The notes under the pieces: generated by a model
The model's database searches: none
Told to the model about the DNA's origin: nothing
The model's input: the letters and a program-made list of their open reading frames with translations, nothing else
Position numbers and translations under genes: made by a program
Origin: Pedobacter nyackensis
GTDB taxonomy: Bacteria; Bacteroidota; Bacteroidia; Sphingobacteriales; Sphingobacteriaceae
Length of the DNA stretch: 64,000 nt
Reading direction: 5' to 3'
Assembly (NCBI RefSeq): GCF_900176505.1
Contig: NZ_FWYB01000009.1
Coordinates: 1 to 64,000, forward strand
In this document: piece by piece, positions 53,301 through 61,401 of the stretch
Layout: the number at the start of each line of letters is the position of its first letter
Position numbering within the stretch: position 1 is the stretch's first letter

Positions 53301-54247
53301 TCTTTTTGACTTTCTTTGTAGCGTTTGCCATCTTCAAACAAAATTCCTTTTTCATCTTCCTTCCAGAAATCACGGTTATAAGCATTTAAATGCCCTTGAT
53401 AAAAACCAAACTTGGGTAACAGTACAGGGTTTCCTGTCAGTTGATAGAAATCATTTAATAGTGCTACAGCTCCGTCGCCTGCCATAAAAAAAACATCCAG
53501 GTAATCTGTTTCATGAGCTAATTTTACTAATCCTTTTTCTTTCGCGCCGAAATCATATTTACCTTTTTTGAAGGTATGCCATAGGATACCATAACCGTTA
53601 GAAGACCAATAGTAGGGTGTAGGGGATGCTACTCCACCGTCTGTCCAGCTATTTTGATTCTCTATAGAAATTGCTTTTCCCTTGTGGGAGAAACGGCCAT
53701 TTTGCACCCCACCGCCATAGAAATATTCCTGAAGGTTTTCTTTTAGGGTTAGTGTCACTTCTTCTTTTTCAAAGCGGATTGGGGCTGCTTCCTCCAGAAT
53801 GATAGCATTAGTGGTCAGATTAATAATTTTTAATAGGCTGGTATTCTTGTCTATTTGAACCTTAATCTTAGCTGTGGATATGGAAACTTGATTGTTTTCC
53901 TCGGTCAGATTTAATTTAGCAACGGTTTTTCTTGGATTTTCTACTAAAATTTTAGCTTCTGGTGTGGCTTTTGGATCTCTGATGATTCCACCAGAGTTAT
54001 CCTGGAAAAGTCGGAATATCTGGTCACTGTAGAAGTCTAATGTTAACTTTTGATTGTTAGAAAGCAATACCTCAATTACAGTCGGGCTGATTTTTCTGGC
54101 ACTAATGACTTTCTGATTTTGTTGTACTACCTGTTGAAAGATACTTATTTTTGGTACTGCTTCGGCTGTTAAACTGGAAATCAGTAATGGAAAAGCTAAG
54201 GCAAGCAAAGCTGTGTTTTGAGGTTTGGAACTCCAAAATATTTTCAT
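50384..54247 (-). CDS. GH31 glycoside hydrolase with FN3, CBM32-like, dockerin-like and cohesin-like modules
   Basis: This 1287-residue secreted enzyme has a signal peptide (to about residue 30), a GH31 N-terminal beta domain, and the catalytic barrel (about 275-590) with nucleophile Asp426 in VLKTDVAWVGAG and acid/base Asp478 in WSGDQT. A DUF5110-type beta domain follows (ENVYFYDATPNF nearby), then an FN3 domain (about 855-945), an F5/8 type C (CBM32-like) domain (about 945-1090), a dockerin-like pair of calcium loops (DINNDRLIDKNDL, DINKNNLIDAYDI; about 1093-1165) and a cohesin-like beta domain to the C-terminus. The LPNDGYGAGYGQTE segment resembles alpha-glucan-active GH31 enzymes of the cycloalternan type. 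The substrate is probably an alpha-glucan or related glycan. Confidence 0.88.
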   Translation of the reverse strand: MKIFWSSKPQNTALLALAFPLLISSLTAEAVPKISIFQQVVQQNQKVISARKISPTVIEVLLSNNQKLTLDFYSDQIFRLFQDNSGGIIRDPKATPEAKILVENPRKTVAKLNLTEENNQVSISTAKIKVQIDKNTSLLKIINLTTNAIILEEAAPIRFEKEEVTLTLKENLQEYFYGGGVQNGRFSHKGKAISIENQNSWTDGGVASPTPYYWSSNGYGILWHTFKKGKYDFGAKEKGLVKLAHETDYLDVFFMAGDGAVALLNDFYQLTGNPVLLPKFGFYQGHLNAYNRDFWKEDEKGILFEDGKRYKESQKDNGGTKESLNGEKNNYQFSARAVIDRYKKNDMPFGWLLPNDGYGAGYGQTETLDGNIQNLKSLGDYAHKNGVEIGLWTQSDLHPKPEVSALLQRDIIKEVKDAGVRVLKTDVAWVGAGYSFGLNGVTDVAQILSKYGNNSRPFIISLDGWAGTQRYAGIWSGDQTGGVWEYIRFHIPTYLGSGLSGQPNITSDVDGIFGGKNTIVNTRDFQWKTFTPMQLNMDGWGSNEKYPQALGEPITSINRNYLKFKSELTPYTYSIAREAVTGLPMIRAMFLEYPNTYTQGTSTQYQFLFGPNFLIAPIYQATKSDDKGNDIRNGIYLPEGIWIDYFSGEKYAGNCILNSFDSPIWKLPVFVKHGAIIPLTNPNNNVTEINKGVRIYEIYPSGKSSFTEYDDDGTTEQYKSGKGASSLVESDVDKKNRVTVIIHPTQGDFNGFVKEKATELRINVTEKPKKVTVKIGSNKVKLAEANSMNDFLSKENVYFYDATPNFNKFATKGSEFEKVVITRNPQLLIKIATTDITVNPVTAMIEGFKYAPVDKQRTSSGKLTAPARAGVSEKNSEAYTLKPTWERVNYADFYEIDFNGMHYTTIKDTTLLFDGLTAETLYSFKLRAVNKDGYSDWTTFSATTKSNPLEFAIPGIVAETTAENQGGSGINKLFDYEEGNMWHTKWGTKAVPFDIVMDLKSINQLDKFHYLPRIGKGNGILLKGKVFYSNNKETWTEAANFEWANNDEVKVFNFSNHPSARYIKIAVADGIGGFGSGRELYVFKVPGTESYFPGDINNDRLIDKNDLTSYTNYTGLRKGDADFEGYISNGDINKNNLIDAYDISVVATQLEGGINNSKLDKVAGKLEISTTKQNYNKDEIIEIKVKGTNLKSVNALSFALPYHPQDYEFVGVQALNMKQMENLTYDRLHTNGSKALYATFVNLGNKEALTGNLDLFILKLKAKRKVKINVKVIDGLLVDKNLNTVKF

Positions 54248-54345
54248 TGATTTAGAATTGGTTCTTAAAGGTTATGAAGGTTTCTTGTGTGGTGCCAAGA
54301 TATAAATTATCTGTCGGTTTTTACCTAAGGAAGGATAATTGTACA

Positions 54346-54984
54346 CTACATGGAAAGTAATACAGCTACATAGTGAAAGATGGCTGCTACCAATACTAAT
54401 GCATGCCATAGTGCATGTGAATAATATCGTTTACCAAATGTATAAACAGCTGTTCCTATTGAATACAGGCCTGCGCCGATAAAGAGCATAAGGATTACTG
54501 AATCGGGGAGCACGATAAAGAACTTATTTCCACCAATGATCATCATCCAACCCATTATCAGATAGATGATTGTGGATATGGTATTGAACTTTCCGGTGAA
54601 CCATATTTTGAAAATTAAGCCCAGAAGCGTTAGTCCCCATAGTATAGTCAGGAGTGTGACGCCAAAATCATTGTTCATGTAGATCAGTAAGAAAGGAGTA
54701 TAGGTTCCTGCTATCATGAAATAAATACTGATGTGATCAAAGATTTCGAACAGTCTTTTTACCGCTGGCTCGCATGTAAGGTGGTATACCATTGAACAGG
54801 TGAACAGCAGCAAGAAACAAAAGCCATATATTCCGGCACCCACAATTGCCGGAATATTGTTGTGAGCAGTAGCGATTCCTATGAGTACTGGGAGACCGCT
54901 AACACCGAATACAACCCCCACACCATGAATCAGTCCATGGATAAGCTCTTGTCTTCTGCAATATTTGGTTCCAATTTCCCCCAT
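54346..54984 (-). CDS. Hemolysin III-family (PAQR-like) membrane protein
   Basis: This 212-residue protein has seven predicted membrane helices and PAQR hallmarks: QELIHGLIHGVG, SMVYHLTC, FEIFDHISIYFMIAGTYTPFLL, and a C-terminal HALWHALVLVAAIFHY. The conserved His and Asp residues form a putative zinc hydrolase site. The name hemolysin III is historical; the bacterial function is uncertain. ATG 54984 was chosen over a TTG one codon earlier. Confidence 0.9.
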   Translation of the reverse strand: MGEIGTKYCRRQELIHGLIHGVGVVFGVSGLPVLIGIATAHNNIPAIVGAGIYGFCFLLLFTCSMVYHLTCEPAVKRLFEIFDHISIYFMIAGTYTPFLLIYMNNDFGVTLLTILWGLTLLGLIFKIWFTGKFNTISTIIYLIMGWMMIIGGNKFFIVLPDSVILMLFIGAGLYSIGTAVYTFGKRYYSHALWHALVLVAAIFHYVAVLLSM

Positions 54985-55065
54985 CAAATGAGTAACAATT
55001 AAAACCTGGAAAGGTTACTTACTTTTATAAAAATGAGTACATTTTAACGTATCTTTTCAAATCGA

Positions 55066-55479
55066 TTAATGAGGAAGTTTATCTTTTAAAACTCCGTATA
55101 AATAGGTTCCTGCAAGTGCGCCAATTACAACAATAATCATAGGCCAGTAGCCGTAACCAATATTTACAAACATGGGTCCCGGACATGCACCTGTTAGTGC
55201 CCAGCCTAATCCAAAAATAGATCCGCCAATCAGGTACTTTGACCAGCTTTTATCTTTATCCTGAAAAGTTATAGGGTTTCCCTGGGTATCCTTTAGTTTA
55301 TATCTTTTAATGAGGTAAACTGAAATTGCACCCAGTATAACTGCAGTTCCAATAATTCCATACATATGGAATGACTGAAAGCGAAACATTTCCTGAATTC
55401 GGTACCATGATATAGCTTCTGATTTGGCCATTATTATGCCAAATACTAAGCCAGTAAGTATAAATCTTAATCCTTTCAT
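55066..55479 (-). CDS. YeeE/YedE-type membrane protein, second half (DUF6691)
   Basis: This 137-residue membrane protein has about four helices and the motifs RYLILTG-like N-terminus (LRFILTGLVFGIIMAKSEA), YLIGGSIFGLGWALTGACPGPMFVNIGYG. The conserved Cys in GACPG is typical of thiosulfate/sulfur-compound transporters of the YeeE family. It follows the first half by 3 bp, so the two proteins probably form one transporter. Part of the sulfur cluster. Confidence 0.9.
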   Translation of the reverse strand: MKGLRFILTGLVFGIIMAKSEAISWYRIQEMFRFQSFHMYGIIGTAVILGAISVYLIKRYKLKDTQGNPITFQDKDKSWSKYLIGGSIFGLGWALTGACPGPMFVNIGYGYWPMIIVVIGALAGTYLYGVLKDKLPH

Positions 55480-55482
55480 TTG

Positions 55483-56040
55483 TTAAAAAATTAGTGGTAA
55501 TAAAAAATGAGTCATAACCAGGCCGCCTGCAAAAAAGCCAACTACCGCAATAAGAGATGGAACTTGCAAGTTTGATAAGCCACTGATGGCGTGCCCTGAG
55601 GTACATCCCCCTGCATAACGGGATCCAAAGCCAACCAATACGCCCCCCAGAAGCAGAACAAGTATTCCTTTTGGAGAACTCATGAATTCCGGACCGAATA
55701 TTTGTAGCGGATTCAGTTGACCATCAAATATGATATTTATTTCTTTGAGGTCATTAATGGTAGCGACTGACAGATTTAAGGGTTGGTCGCTCTTCAATAA
55801 AGTAGCAGCGACTACACCGCCTAATATTGATCCGAAAAGAAACAAGAGATTCCATTTTTCTTTTCTCCAGTCAAAATCGAAGAATTTAACTTTTTTGCCG
55901 GCTCCGGCAATGGTACACATGGTTCTCAGGTTAGCTGAAAAACCAAATGATTTCCCGAAAAAAAGTAACAAAACCATAATAGCGGCAATGGCTATTCCTG
56001 AGGTATACCAGGCCCAGGGCTGTTTAAGTAGTTCAAGCAT
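55483..56040 (-). CDS. YeeE/YedE-type membrane protein, first half
   Basis: This 185-residue membrane protein has YeeE features: FGFSANLRTMCTIAG (conserved Cys), LLGGVLVGFGSRYAGGCTSGHAISGLSNLQVPSL, where the Cys in GGCTSGH marks the substrate path. Together with DUF6691 it would import thiosulfate or a related sulfur species. It begins 27 bp after the dioxygenase-rhodanese gene. Confidence 0.92.
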   Translation of the reverse strand: MLELLKQPWAWYTSGIAIAAIMVLLLFFGKSFGFSANLRTMCTIAGAGKKVKFFDFDWRKEKWNLLFLFGSILGGVVAATLLKSDQPLNLSVATINDLKEINIIFDGQLNPLQIFGPEFMSSPKGILVLLLGGVLVGFGSRYAGGCTSGHAISGLSNLQVPSLIAVVGFFAGGLVMTHFLLPLIF

Positions 56041-56067
56041 TATCTTTTAATTTATTGTTTTAATTAT

Positions 56068-57498
56068 TTAAAGTTTTTCTGTTTTCATTGTACTTGGGCA
56101 AACGTACGGCGATACTTCCAATTTTCCAGATTCTTTTATGGCATTATATCCACCTTTAATATCAACGAGTTGATTGAAGCCACGAGCTCTCAGAATAGAA
56201 TTGAATATCATCGAGCGGTAACCTCCTGCGCAATGCACGTAATAGGTTTTATTTTTATCTAGTTTATTCATTCCCTCATTGAGGTAATCAAGTGGGATAT
56301 TTTCAGCGTCTAATAAATGCTCTGCGTAATATTCCGATTTTTTGCGCACATCGAGAATATTTATACCATTTTCGACTTCAATTTTTAAGGCAAGTTCAGC
56401 CGAAGTTATAACTTCAACTTTATCAATTTCTTTTCCATCTGACATCCAGGCTTCGATTCCACCACTCAGATAGCCAATAGCGTTATCATAACCTACTCGT
56501 GCCAATCTGGTTACAATTTCTTCTTCTCTTCCTTTCTCAGCAATTATTAAGATTTCTTGCTTTATGTCAGGGATCAGGGCGCCCACCCAGGGTGCGAAAT
56601 TCCCGTCGATTCCAATATTGATCGAATTGGGAATGAAAGCCTGTCCAAAGACTTGGGCTTCTCTGGTGTCCAGTAAAATGGCATTGGTCTCATTTGCAAG
56701 GATTTCAAAAGCTTTCGGATCCAGGGCTTGTGTCCCTTTTTTGAGCACATGCTCAAAAGCATCATATCCTTCTCTGTTCATCTTAACATTTAAAGGGAAA
56801 TAAGCTGGTGGTGGTGTTAATCCATTAGTTACCTCCTTAATGAATTCTGATTTGGTCATATCAGCCCTTAGCGCGTAATTTGTTTTTTTCTGATGCCCAA
56901 GGGTATCTGTAGTTTCCTTACTCATGTTTTTACCGCATGCGGATCCGGCACCATGCGCAGGATAAACGATAATATCATCATTTAAAGGCATTATTTTTTG
57001 ACGAAGAGAATCAAAAAGCATGGCAGCTAACTCTTCCTGTGTCATATGAACAGCTTTCTGAGCCAGGTCGGGACGTCCCACATCGCCAATAAACAAGGTG
57101 TCGCCTGAGAATAATGCGGTCTCATTACCGTGCTTATCTATCAAAAGATATGAAGTAGATTCCATAGTATGTCCAGGTGTATGTAATACTTTGATGGTCA
57201 AATCTCCAATTTTATATGTATCTCCATCCTTTGCAATCTGAGCTTTAAATGTTGGATTTGCATCTGGACCGTAAATAATTGGCGCACCGGTTTGTTTAGC
57301 AAGATCTATATGCCCGGAAACAAAGTCTGCATGGAAATGTGTCTCAAATATATATTTAATAGTTGCATCACTTGCAGCTGCTTTTTCAATGTATGGTTTT
57401 GTTTCGCGTAGCGGATCGATAATGGCAGCCTCATTACCTGATTGGATATAATAAGCACCCTGTGCCAAACATCCGGTATAAATCTGTTCAATGATCAT
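56068..57498 (-). CDS. Persulfide dioxygenase-like MBL protein fused to two rhodanese domains
   Basis: This 476-residue protein joins an N-terminal metallo-beta-lactamase-fold dioxygenase (about 1-240) to two rhodanese domains. The metal site shows THFHADFVSGH (His54, His56, Asp58) and HTPGHTMES and FSGDTLFIGDVGRPDL, typical of ETHE1-like persulfide dioxygenases. The first rhodanese (about 260-355) lacks the catalytic Cys (IIAEKGREEE), so it is probably structural. The second (about 365-460) has Cys423 in HCAGGYRSM. The pair should oxidise glutathione-type or low-molecular persulfides to sulfite and handle sulfane sulfur. A palindrome upstream suggests Crp/Fnr control. Confidence 0.93.
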   Translation of the reverse strand: MIIEQIYTGCLAQGAYYIQSGNEAAIIDPLRETKPYIEKAAASDATIKYIFETHFHADFVSGHIDLAKQTGAPIIYGPDANPTFKAQIAKDGDTYKIGDLTIKVLHTPGHTMESTSYLLIDKHGNETALFSGDTLFIGDVGRPDLAQKAVHMTQEELAAMLFDSLRQKIMPLNDDIIVYPAHGAGSACGKNMSKETTDTLGHQKKTNYALRADMTKSEFIKEVTNGLTPPPAYFPLNVKMNREGYDAFEHVLKKGTQALDPKAFEILANETNAILLDTREAQVFGQAFIPNSINIGIDGNFAPWVGALIPDIKQEILIIAEKGREEEIVTRLARVGYDNAIGYLSGGIEAWMSDGKEIDKVEVITSAELALKIEVENGINILDVRKKSEYYAEHLLDAENIPLDYLNEGMNKLDKNKTYYVHCAGGYRSMIFNSILRARGFNQLVDIKGGYNAIKESGKLEVSPYVCPSTMKTEKL

Positions 57499-57551
57499 GT
57501 TATTCTTTTTCTATGTTTATTTGCAAATTTCTTTAGTGTTTTAGGGCTAAA

Positions 57552-57569
57552 CGGTGACTAAAATCACCG
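57552..57569. promoter_or_regulatory. CRP-like palindrome upstream of the dioxygenase-rhodanese gene
   Basis: CGGTGACTAAAATCACCG has perfect 6-bp half-sites around a 6-bp spacer. It is centred about 62 bp upstream of the dioxygenase start and just after the tauE stop. It has the same architecture as the site before tauE. Confidence 0.6.
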
Positions 57570-57576
57570 AGTTGCG

Positions 57577-58371
57577 TTATATTATGACTTCCTTTAAAAT
57601 AATGAAGATTCCCATGAGCAGAATGAACCAACCAAAGCCCTTTTTTAATTGGTTTCCCCGGATCTTTTTGCTGATAATGGTACCTAGAAACAAGCCTGTA
57701 ATTGCAACTGAAGTAATTCCCATAAGGAATTTCCAGTTTACAGCAAAGTGCCCCAGATCACCTGCAAATCCAATCATGGAATTCAGTGCAATGATAAGCA
57801 GGGATGTCCCTATTGCTTTTTTCATGGGAATCTTTACCAGGAAAACTAGTGCAGGGATCAAAAGAAAACCTCCTCCAGCTCCAAGAAGTCCAGTCACCAA
57901 TCCAATTCCTACTCCATAACCAAAGAGGTTAAAGAACCTGAGGCAATCTTTACATTCCTTTTCAGCATCCTGACTTCCTTGATCTTTGATCATGCTTGTT
58001 GCCGCAAGTAACATCAAAGCTCCGAAAAGCACCATGGTTACCAGTGCACTGGTAATAGTAAAACCATTAATGGTTAATACATGGGTTGGTACTGAAGGAA
58101 GTATAAATTTCCGTGTGATAAAAACGGTGATAATTGATGCTGAACCGAAAAAAAACGCGGCTTTCAAATGTACCTGTTCTTTTCTGTAATTATTTATTGC
58201 CCCCACAAGACTGGTTGTGCCGACTACAAAGAGGGAGTATGAGGTGGCCAGTAATGGGTTGATGCCAAAAAGATAAACCAATACAGGCATGGTAAGAATA
58301 GAGCCACCTCCACCAATGAGACCCAGAGAAATCCCGATAAATGCTGTTGCCAAGTAAGCTATAAGTTCCAT
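57577..58371 (-). CDS. TauE/SafE-family sulfite/organosulfonate exporter
   Basis: This 264-residue membrane protein has eight or so helices and the TauE/SafE pattern: GISLGLIGGGGSILTMPVLVYLFGINPLLATSYSLFVVG near the N-terminus and GLVTGLLGAGGGFLLIPALVFLVKIPMKKAIGTSLLIIALNS in the second half. Next to a persulfide dioxygenase, it would export the sulfite formed. A CRP-like palindrome lies 46 bp upstream. Confidence 0.92.
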   Translation of the reverse strand: MELIAYLATAFIGISLGLIGGGGSILTMPVLVYLFGINPLLATSYSLFVVGTTSLVGAINNYRKEQVHLKAAFFFGSASIITVFITRKFILPSVPTHVLTINGFTITSALVTMVLFGALMLLAATSMIKDQGSQDAEKECKDCLRFFNLFGYGVGIGLVTGLLGAGGGFLLIPALVFLVKIPMKKAIGTSLLIIALNSMIGFAGDLGHFAVNWKFLMGITSVAITGLFLGTIISKKIRGNQLKKGFGWFILLMGIFIILKEVII

Positions 58372-58416
58372 TTCTAATGATTTTGTACAAAGATGAAACT
58401 TGGATTAGCGATTTAC

Positions 58417-58432
58417 TGTGACTTCAATCACA
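58417..58432. promoter_or_regulatory. CRP-like palindrome upstream of tauE
   Basis: TGTGACTTCAATCACA matches the CRP architecture TGTGA-N6-TCACA exactly. It lies between the Crp/Fnr gene and the tauE start, centred about 53 bp before tauE. Confidence 0.65.
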
Positions 58433-58441
58433 CAAGGAATT

Positions 58442-59086
58442 TTATTTAAGGTATTCGATATAATTTCTGTGAAGGATTACTTCACCACGCTGCTCCATTT
58501 TTTTTAATAACCTGGAAATTACTTCTCGGGAAGAATTCAAATCATTTGCAATTTCTCCATGGGTAATGGTTAGAGATCTGCTTTTTAGGTCCCGGTGCTG
58601 TTTTTTAAGGTAAAATTCAAGACGTTCATCCATACTTTTAAAGGCGATGTTATCCACAACAGTCAATAATTCTTCAAATCTGCTGCGGTAAGTTTCCAAT
58701 ACAAAGTAATACCAGGTTTTGTATTCTTTCATAAGGGTATCCATCAGAGAGATGGGAATCATCAAGCCTTTAGTGGGTTCAACAGCTTTGGCCATAACCT
58801 GACTGGTTTCTTGTTTTGTGGCACAGATCATTGACAGTGCACAAGCATTTCCAGGATGCAGGTAATACATGAAAAACTCATTTCCTTCATCTCCTTCACG
58901 GTATAATTTCACCAGACCTTCCGCAATAAGAATAGTGGAGCGCATATTTTGGCCGGTTTGCATAAGCATTTCTCCTGCTTCAAAAGATTTCAATACCCCA
59001 TTCTCAATCAGGATCTGTTTCAGAGCAGGCTCAAACTGAGGGAAAAGGACTTGGATGTATTCAGATATATTGACCTCGTTTTTCAT
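58442..59086 (-). CDS. Crp/Fnr-family transcriptional regulator
   Basis: This 214-residue regulator has a cyclic-nucleotide-binding-like domain (about 15-120) and a C-terminal winged helix-turn-helix with THGEIANDLNSSREVISRLLKKMEQRG. The recognition helix contains SREVISR, giving Arg, Glu and Arg at the spacing that contacts TGTGA half-sites in E. coli CRP. No four-Cys N-terminal cluster like that of FNR is visible. Its neighbours are sulfur genes with such half-sites. It starts 4 bp after the SMR gene ends, so the two are co-transcribed. Confidence 0.92.
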   Translation of the reverse strand: MKNEVNISEYIQVLFPQFEPALKQILIENGVLKSFEAGEMLMQTGQNMRSTILIAEGLVKLYREGDEGNEFFMYYLHPGNACALSMICATKQETSQVMAKAVEPTKGLMIPISLMDTLMKEYKTWYYFVLETYRSRFEELLTVVDNIAFKSMDERLEFYLKKQHRDLKSRSLTITHGEIANDLNSSREVISRLLKKMEQRGEVILHRNYIEYLK

Positions 59087-59090
59087 ATGC

Positions 59091-59426
59091 TTAGTGACTT
59101 ACAGCTTTTGAGAATACATTGATAACTACAACGCCGCACACAATAAGAGCGATGCCTATGATAGCGGGAAAATCTAGCTTTTGCTTAAATAGGAAAAGTC
59201 CGACAAAAGAAATCATAACAATACCAATTCCCGACCATATGGCATAAGCAATTCCAAGGTTGAGTTTGTTCAGACTGAGGCTTAAAAAATAAAAGGCCGC
59301 TGCGTATCCGCAAACGGTTAAAATAGATGGCCAGAGTTTGCTGAACTGGTCGGATGCTTTCAATGCAGAAGTTGCAATGATCTCAAAAACAATAGCTATC
59401 AGCAAGAATATATAGGTTTTTAGCAT
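59091..59426 (-). CDS. SMR-family multidrug efflux transporter
   Basis: This 111-residue protein has four membrane helices and SMR hallmarks: the essential Glu15 in AIVFEIIATSALKAS, LSLNKLNLGIAYAIWSGIGIV and a C-terminal helix. SMR proteins export cationic drugs, guanidinium or polyamines as dimers. It is the first gene of a two-gene unit with the Crp/Fnr regulator. Confidence 0.92.
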   Translation of the reverse strand: MLKTYIFLLIAIVFEIIATSALKASDQFSKLWPSILTVCGYAAAFYFLSLSLNKLNLGIAYAIWSGIGIVMISFVGLFLFKQKLDFPAIIGIALIVCGVVVINVFSKAVSH

Positions 59427-59467
59427 TTCTTGAATTTTAACAAAGGTAAGAAAATGGTCTGAACAGG

Positions 59468-61273
59468 TTAGTTTTTAGATAAAGGAACCTCAATGCATAA
59501 GCCTTTTAACTTTTGAAATAAATGATTTGGATCAAATGGTTTTGAAAGGTAATCATTCATTCCTGACTGTTTTACTTTTTCAACTACGCTATCATTAACA
59601 CTTGCGGTCATGGCAATAATAGGTACGGTTGCTTTTACCGGAGGCAGCATTTTACGTATCATTATGGTCGCTTCATACCCATCCATTTCAGGCATATAAA
59701 TATCCATCAATACAATATCAAAATCTTCCTCTTCCAGTTTCTGCAAGGCAATCAATCCATTCTCCGCAATTATGGGCTCAATATTCCACTGTTGAAGTGT
59801 CTTTTTTATGACTAAAATATTAACGGGGTTGTCTTCAGCAACAAGAACTCTAAGGTGGGCCAGTTCCTGTTTAATATTTATTGATTTATGCGAAGTTGCA
59901 GTGTCTGCTTTCTGATAGTGGAAAGCAATATCGAAACAGAATTTTGTACCTACGTTTGGCGTGCTGGTTAATTTCAATTGACTATTATACATTGCTAAAA
60001 CCTTTTTAACAATTGGGAGCCCGAGTCCGGTACCGCCATAGTTTCTGTTGGTGCTCGTTGAAGCCTGAATAAATGGTTCGAAGATATCTTTCTGTCTGTT
60101 TTGTTCAATGCCAATACCAGTGTCCTCTATGGTAAAGCGAATAGTTATCTGGTTTTCGGTTAATTTTATGGTTTGGGTATGAAGGCTTACGGATCCATTT
60201 TCAGTGAATTTTATAGCATTGTTTAATAAGTTGAGTAATACCTGGGTTAAGCGGGTAGGGTCGCCGGTAACTAATTTATGCTCAATGTCATCAGCAATGG
60301 AGAGCTTTAAATCCAACATCTTTTCCTTTGCCTTTAATTTAAGACTGGAGTAATTGTTGTTTATAAGCACAGTGAGGTCAAATGGAATGTTTTCCAGTTC
60401 GACTTTATCGGAATCGAATTTATTGAAGTCGAGGATATCATTAACTAGCGATAGCAGGTTTTCAGCAGAAAACTTTAAAACAGCAAGGTTTTCTTCCTGA
60501 TCCTCACGTGGATTGTGGTGTAATAATGCGTTTGATATACCAATCACACCATTAAGCGGTGTACGTAATTCGTGTGACATGGTAGATAAAAAGTCCATTC
60601 GGGCATTGGACACTTTTTTTAGATTCGATAATGTGGTATTAAGTTTTTCATTGAGCTCATTGAGCTCGTTTTTTGTATGAGTTAGATTAATAAAATTTCG
60701 GGTGAAAACTTTAAAGAAATAGTAGTGCATGTATATGATACATACGAAGTTGTAAGCAGTAACAAAAAGGTAGATTACCTGGCTAACTTCATAGGGTCCA
60801 TCTCCCAAATAAAAATAATTCGTTCGATTAAGTGCGGTAAAAGCCAAAACAGGAATCACGTTGATGGCTGAATAAAACCAGCCCCACTTTAAACCATGCA
60901 TATAAAAGCTCAATGCGCTGGCGAACCAGATGAATTGTAAGGTCTCTACATTAATATCCCGTACATATATGGATATATTGGTCCAAACGGCCAATGTGAG
61001 GCTGACGAGTACGATATGTGAAGCTAATTTCCAGGACTGGAAATAATAGATAATAAATAGTAGCAGCAGGCAGGTCGCAAAAACGATACTTACCCTGGTT
61101 AGATGCAGGGTTTCTCCACCGAAGTAGTAGGTTACGATTAGCAGAGCGGTATAGGGAAGATAGATCGTTATGATGTATAAGAGCATTTTAACCCGGGCCC
61201 GGTTTATGGGGTCGGGTTCGGTCTTCGCCAACTTGGCAATGAAATTTTCAATAGGTTGGGAGAGGTTGATCAT
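59468..61273 (-). CDS. Membrane-bound hybrid sensor histidine kinase/response regulator
   Basis: This 601-residue protein has about six N-terminal membrane helices (to about residue 190) with no large periplasmic sensor, then a coiled-coil linker, HisKA with His234 in LSTMSHELRTPLNGVIGIS, an HATPase domain (NLLNNAIKFTENG, DTGIGIE, GGTGLGLPI) and a receiver with Asp524 in IVLMDIYMPEMDGY. The signal is probably sensed in the membrane. There is no HPt. ATG 61273 was chosen over an in-frame TTG at 61291. Confidence 0.93.
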   Translation of the reverse strand: MINLSQPIENFIAKLAKTEPDPINRARVKMLLYIITIYLPYTALLIVTYYFGGETLHLTRVSIVFATCLLLLFIIYYFQSWKLASHIVLVSLTLAVWTNISIYVRDINVETLQFIWFASALSFYMHGLKWGWFYSAINVIPVLAFTALNRTNYFYLGDGPYEVSQVIYLFVTAYNFVCIIYMHYYFFKVFTRNFINLTHTKNELNELNEKLNTTLSNLKKVSNARMDFLSTMSHELRTPLNGVIGISNALLHHNPREDQEENLAVLKFSAENLLSLVNDILDFNKFDSDKVELENIPFDLTVLINNNYSSLKLKAKEKMLDLKLSIADDIEHKLVTGDPTRLTQVLLNLLNNAIKFTENGSVSLHTQTIKLTENQITIRFTIEDTGIGIEQNRQKDIFEPFIQASTSTNRNYGGTGLGLPIVKKVLAMYNSQLKLTSTPNVGTKFCFDIAFHYQKADTATSHKSINIKQELAHLRVLVAEDNPVNILVIKKTLQQWNIEPIIAENGLIALQKLEEEDFDIVLMDIYMPEMDGYEATIMIRKMLPPVKATVPIIAMTASVNDSVVEKVKQSGMNDYLSKPFDPNHLFQKLKGLCIEVPLSKN

Positions 61274-61371
61274 AGTATATAGGTTACTCAAATTTAAAAT
61301 AATTAGAGTAGCTTTTATAGTTTAAATCTTTTACTTGATCTGAAGTGGTAGAAAAGGACTAAAAACTTTCC

Positions 61372-61379
61372 TAATTTTG
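61372..61379 (+). promoter_or_regulatory. Candidate -7 promoter element (TAATTTTG)
   Basis: TAATTTTG matches TAnnTTTG and lies 22 bp before the miaE-like start. No convincing -33 element was seen. Confidence 0.35.
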
Positions 61380-61401
61380 GCCCCAGGAAGATATTATCAT
61401 T

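Noticed and set aside
55000..55065. GGTTAC/GTAAC inverted bits upstream of the hemolysin III gene as another regulator site
   Set aside because: The arms are short and the spacing differs from the CRP-like sites of the sulfur cluster.
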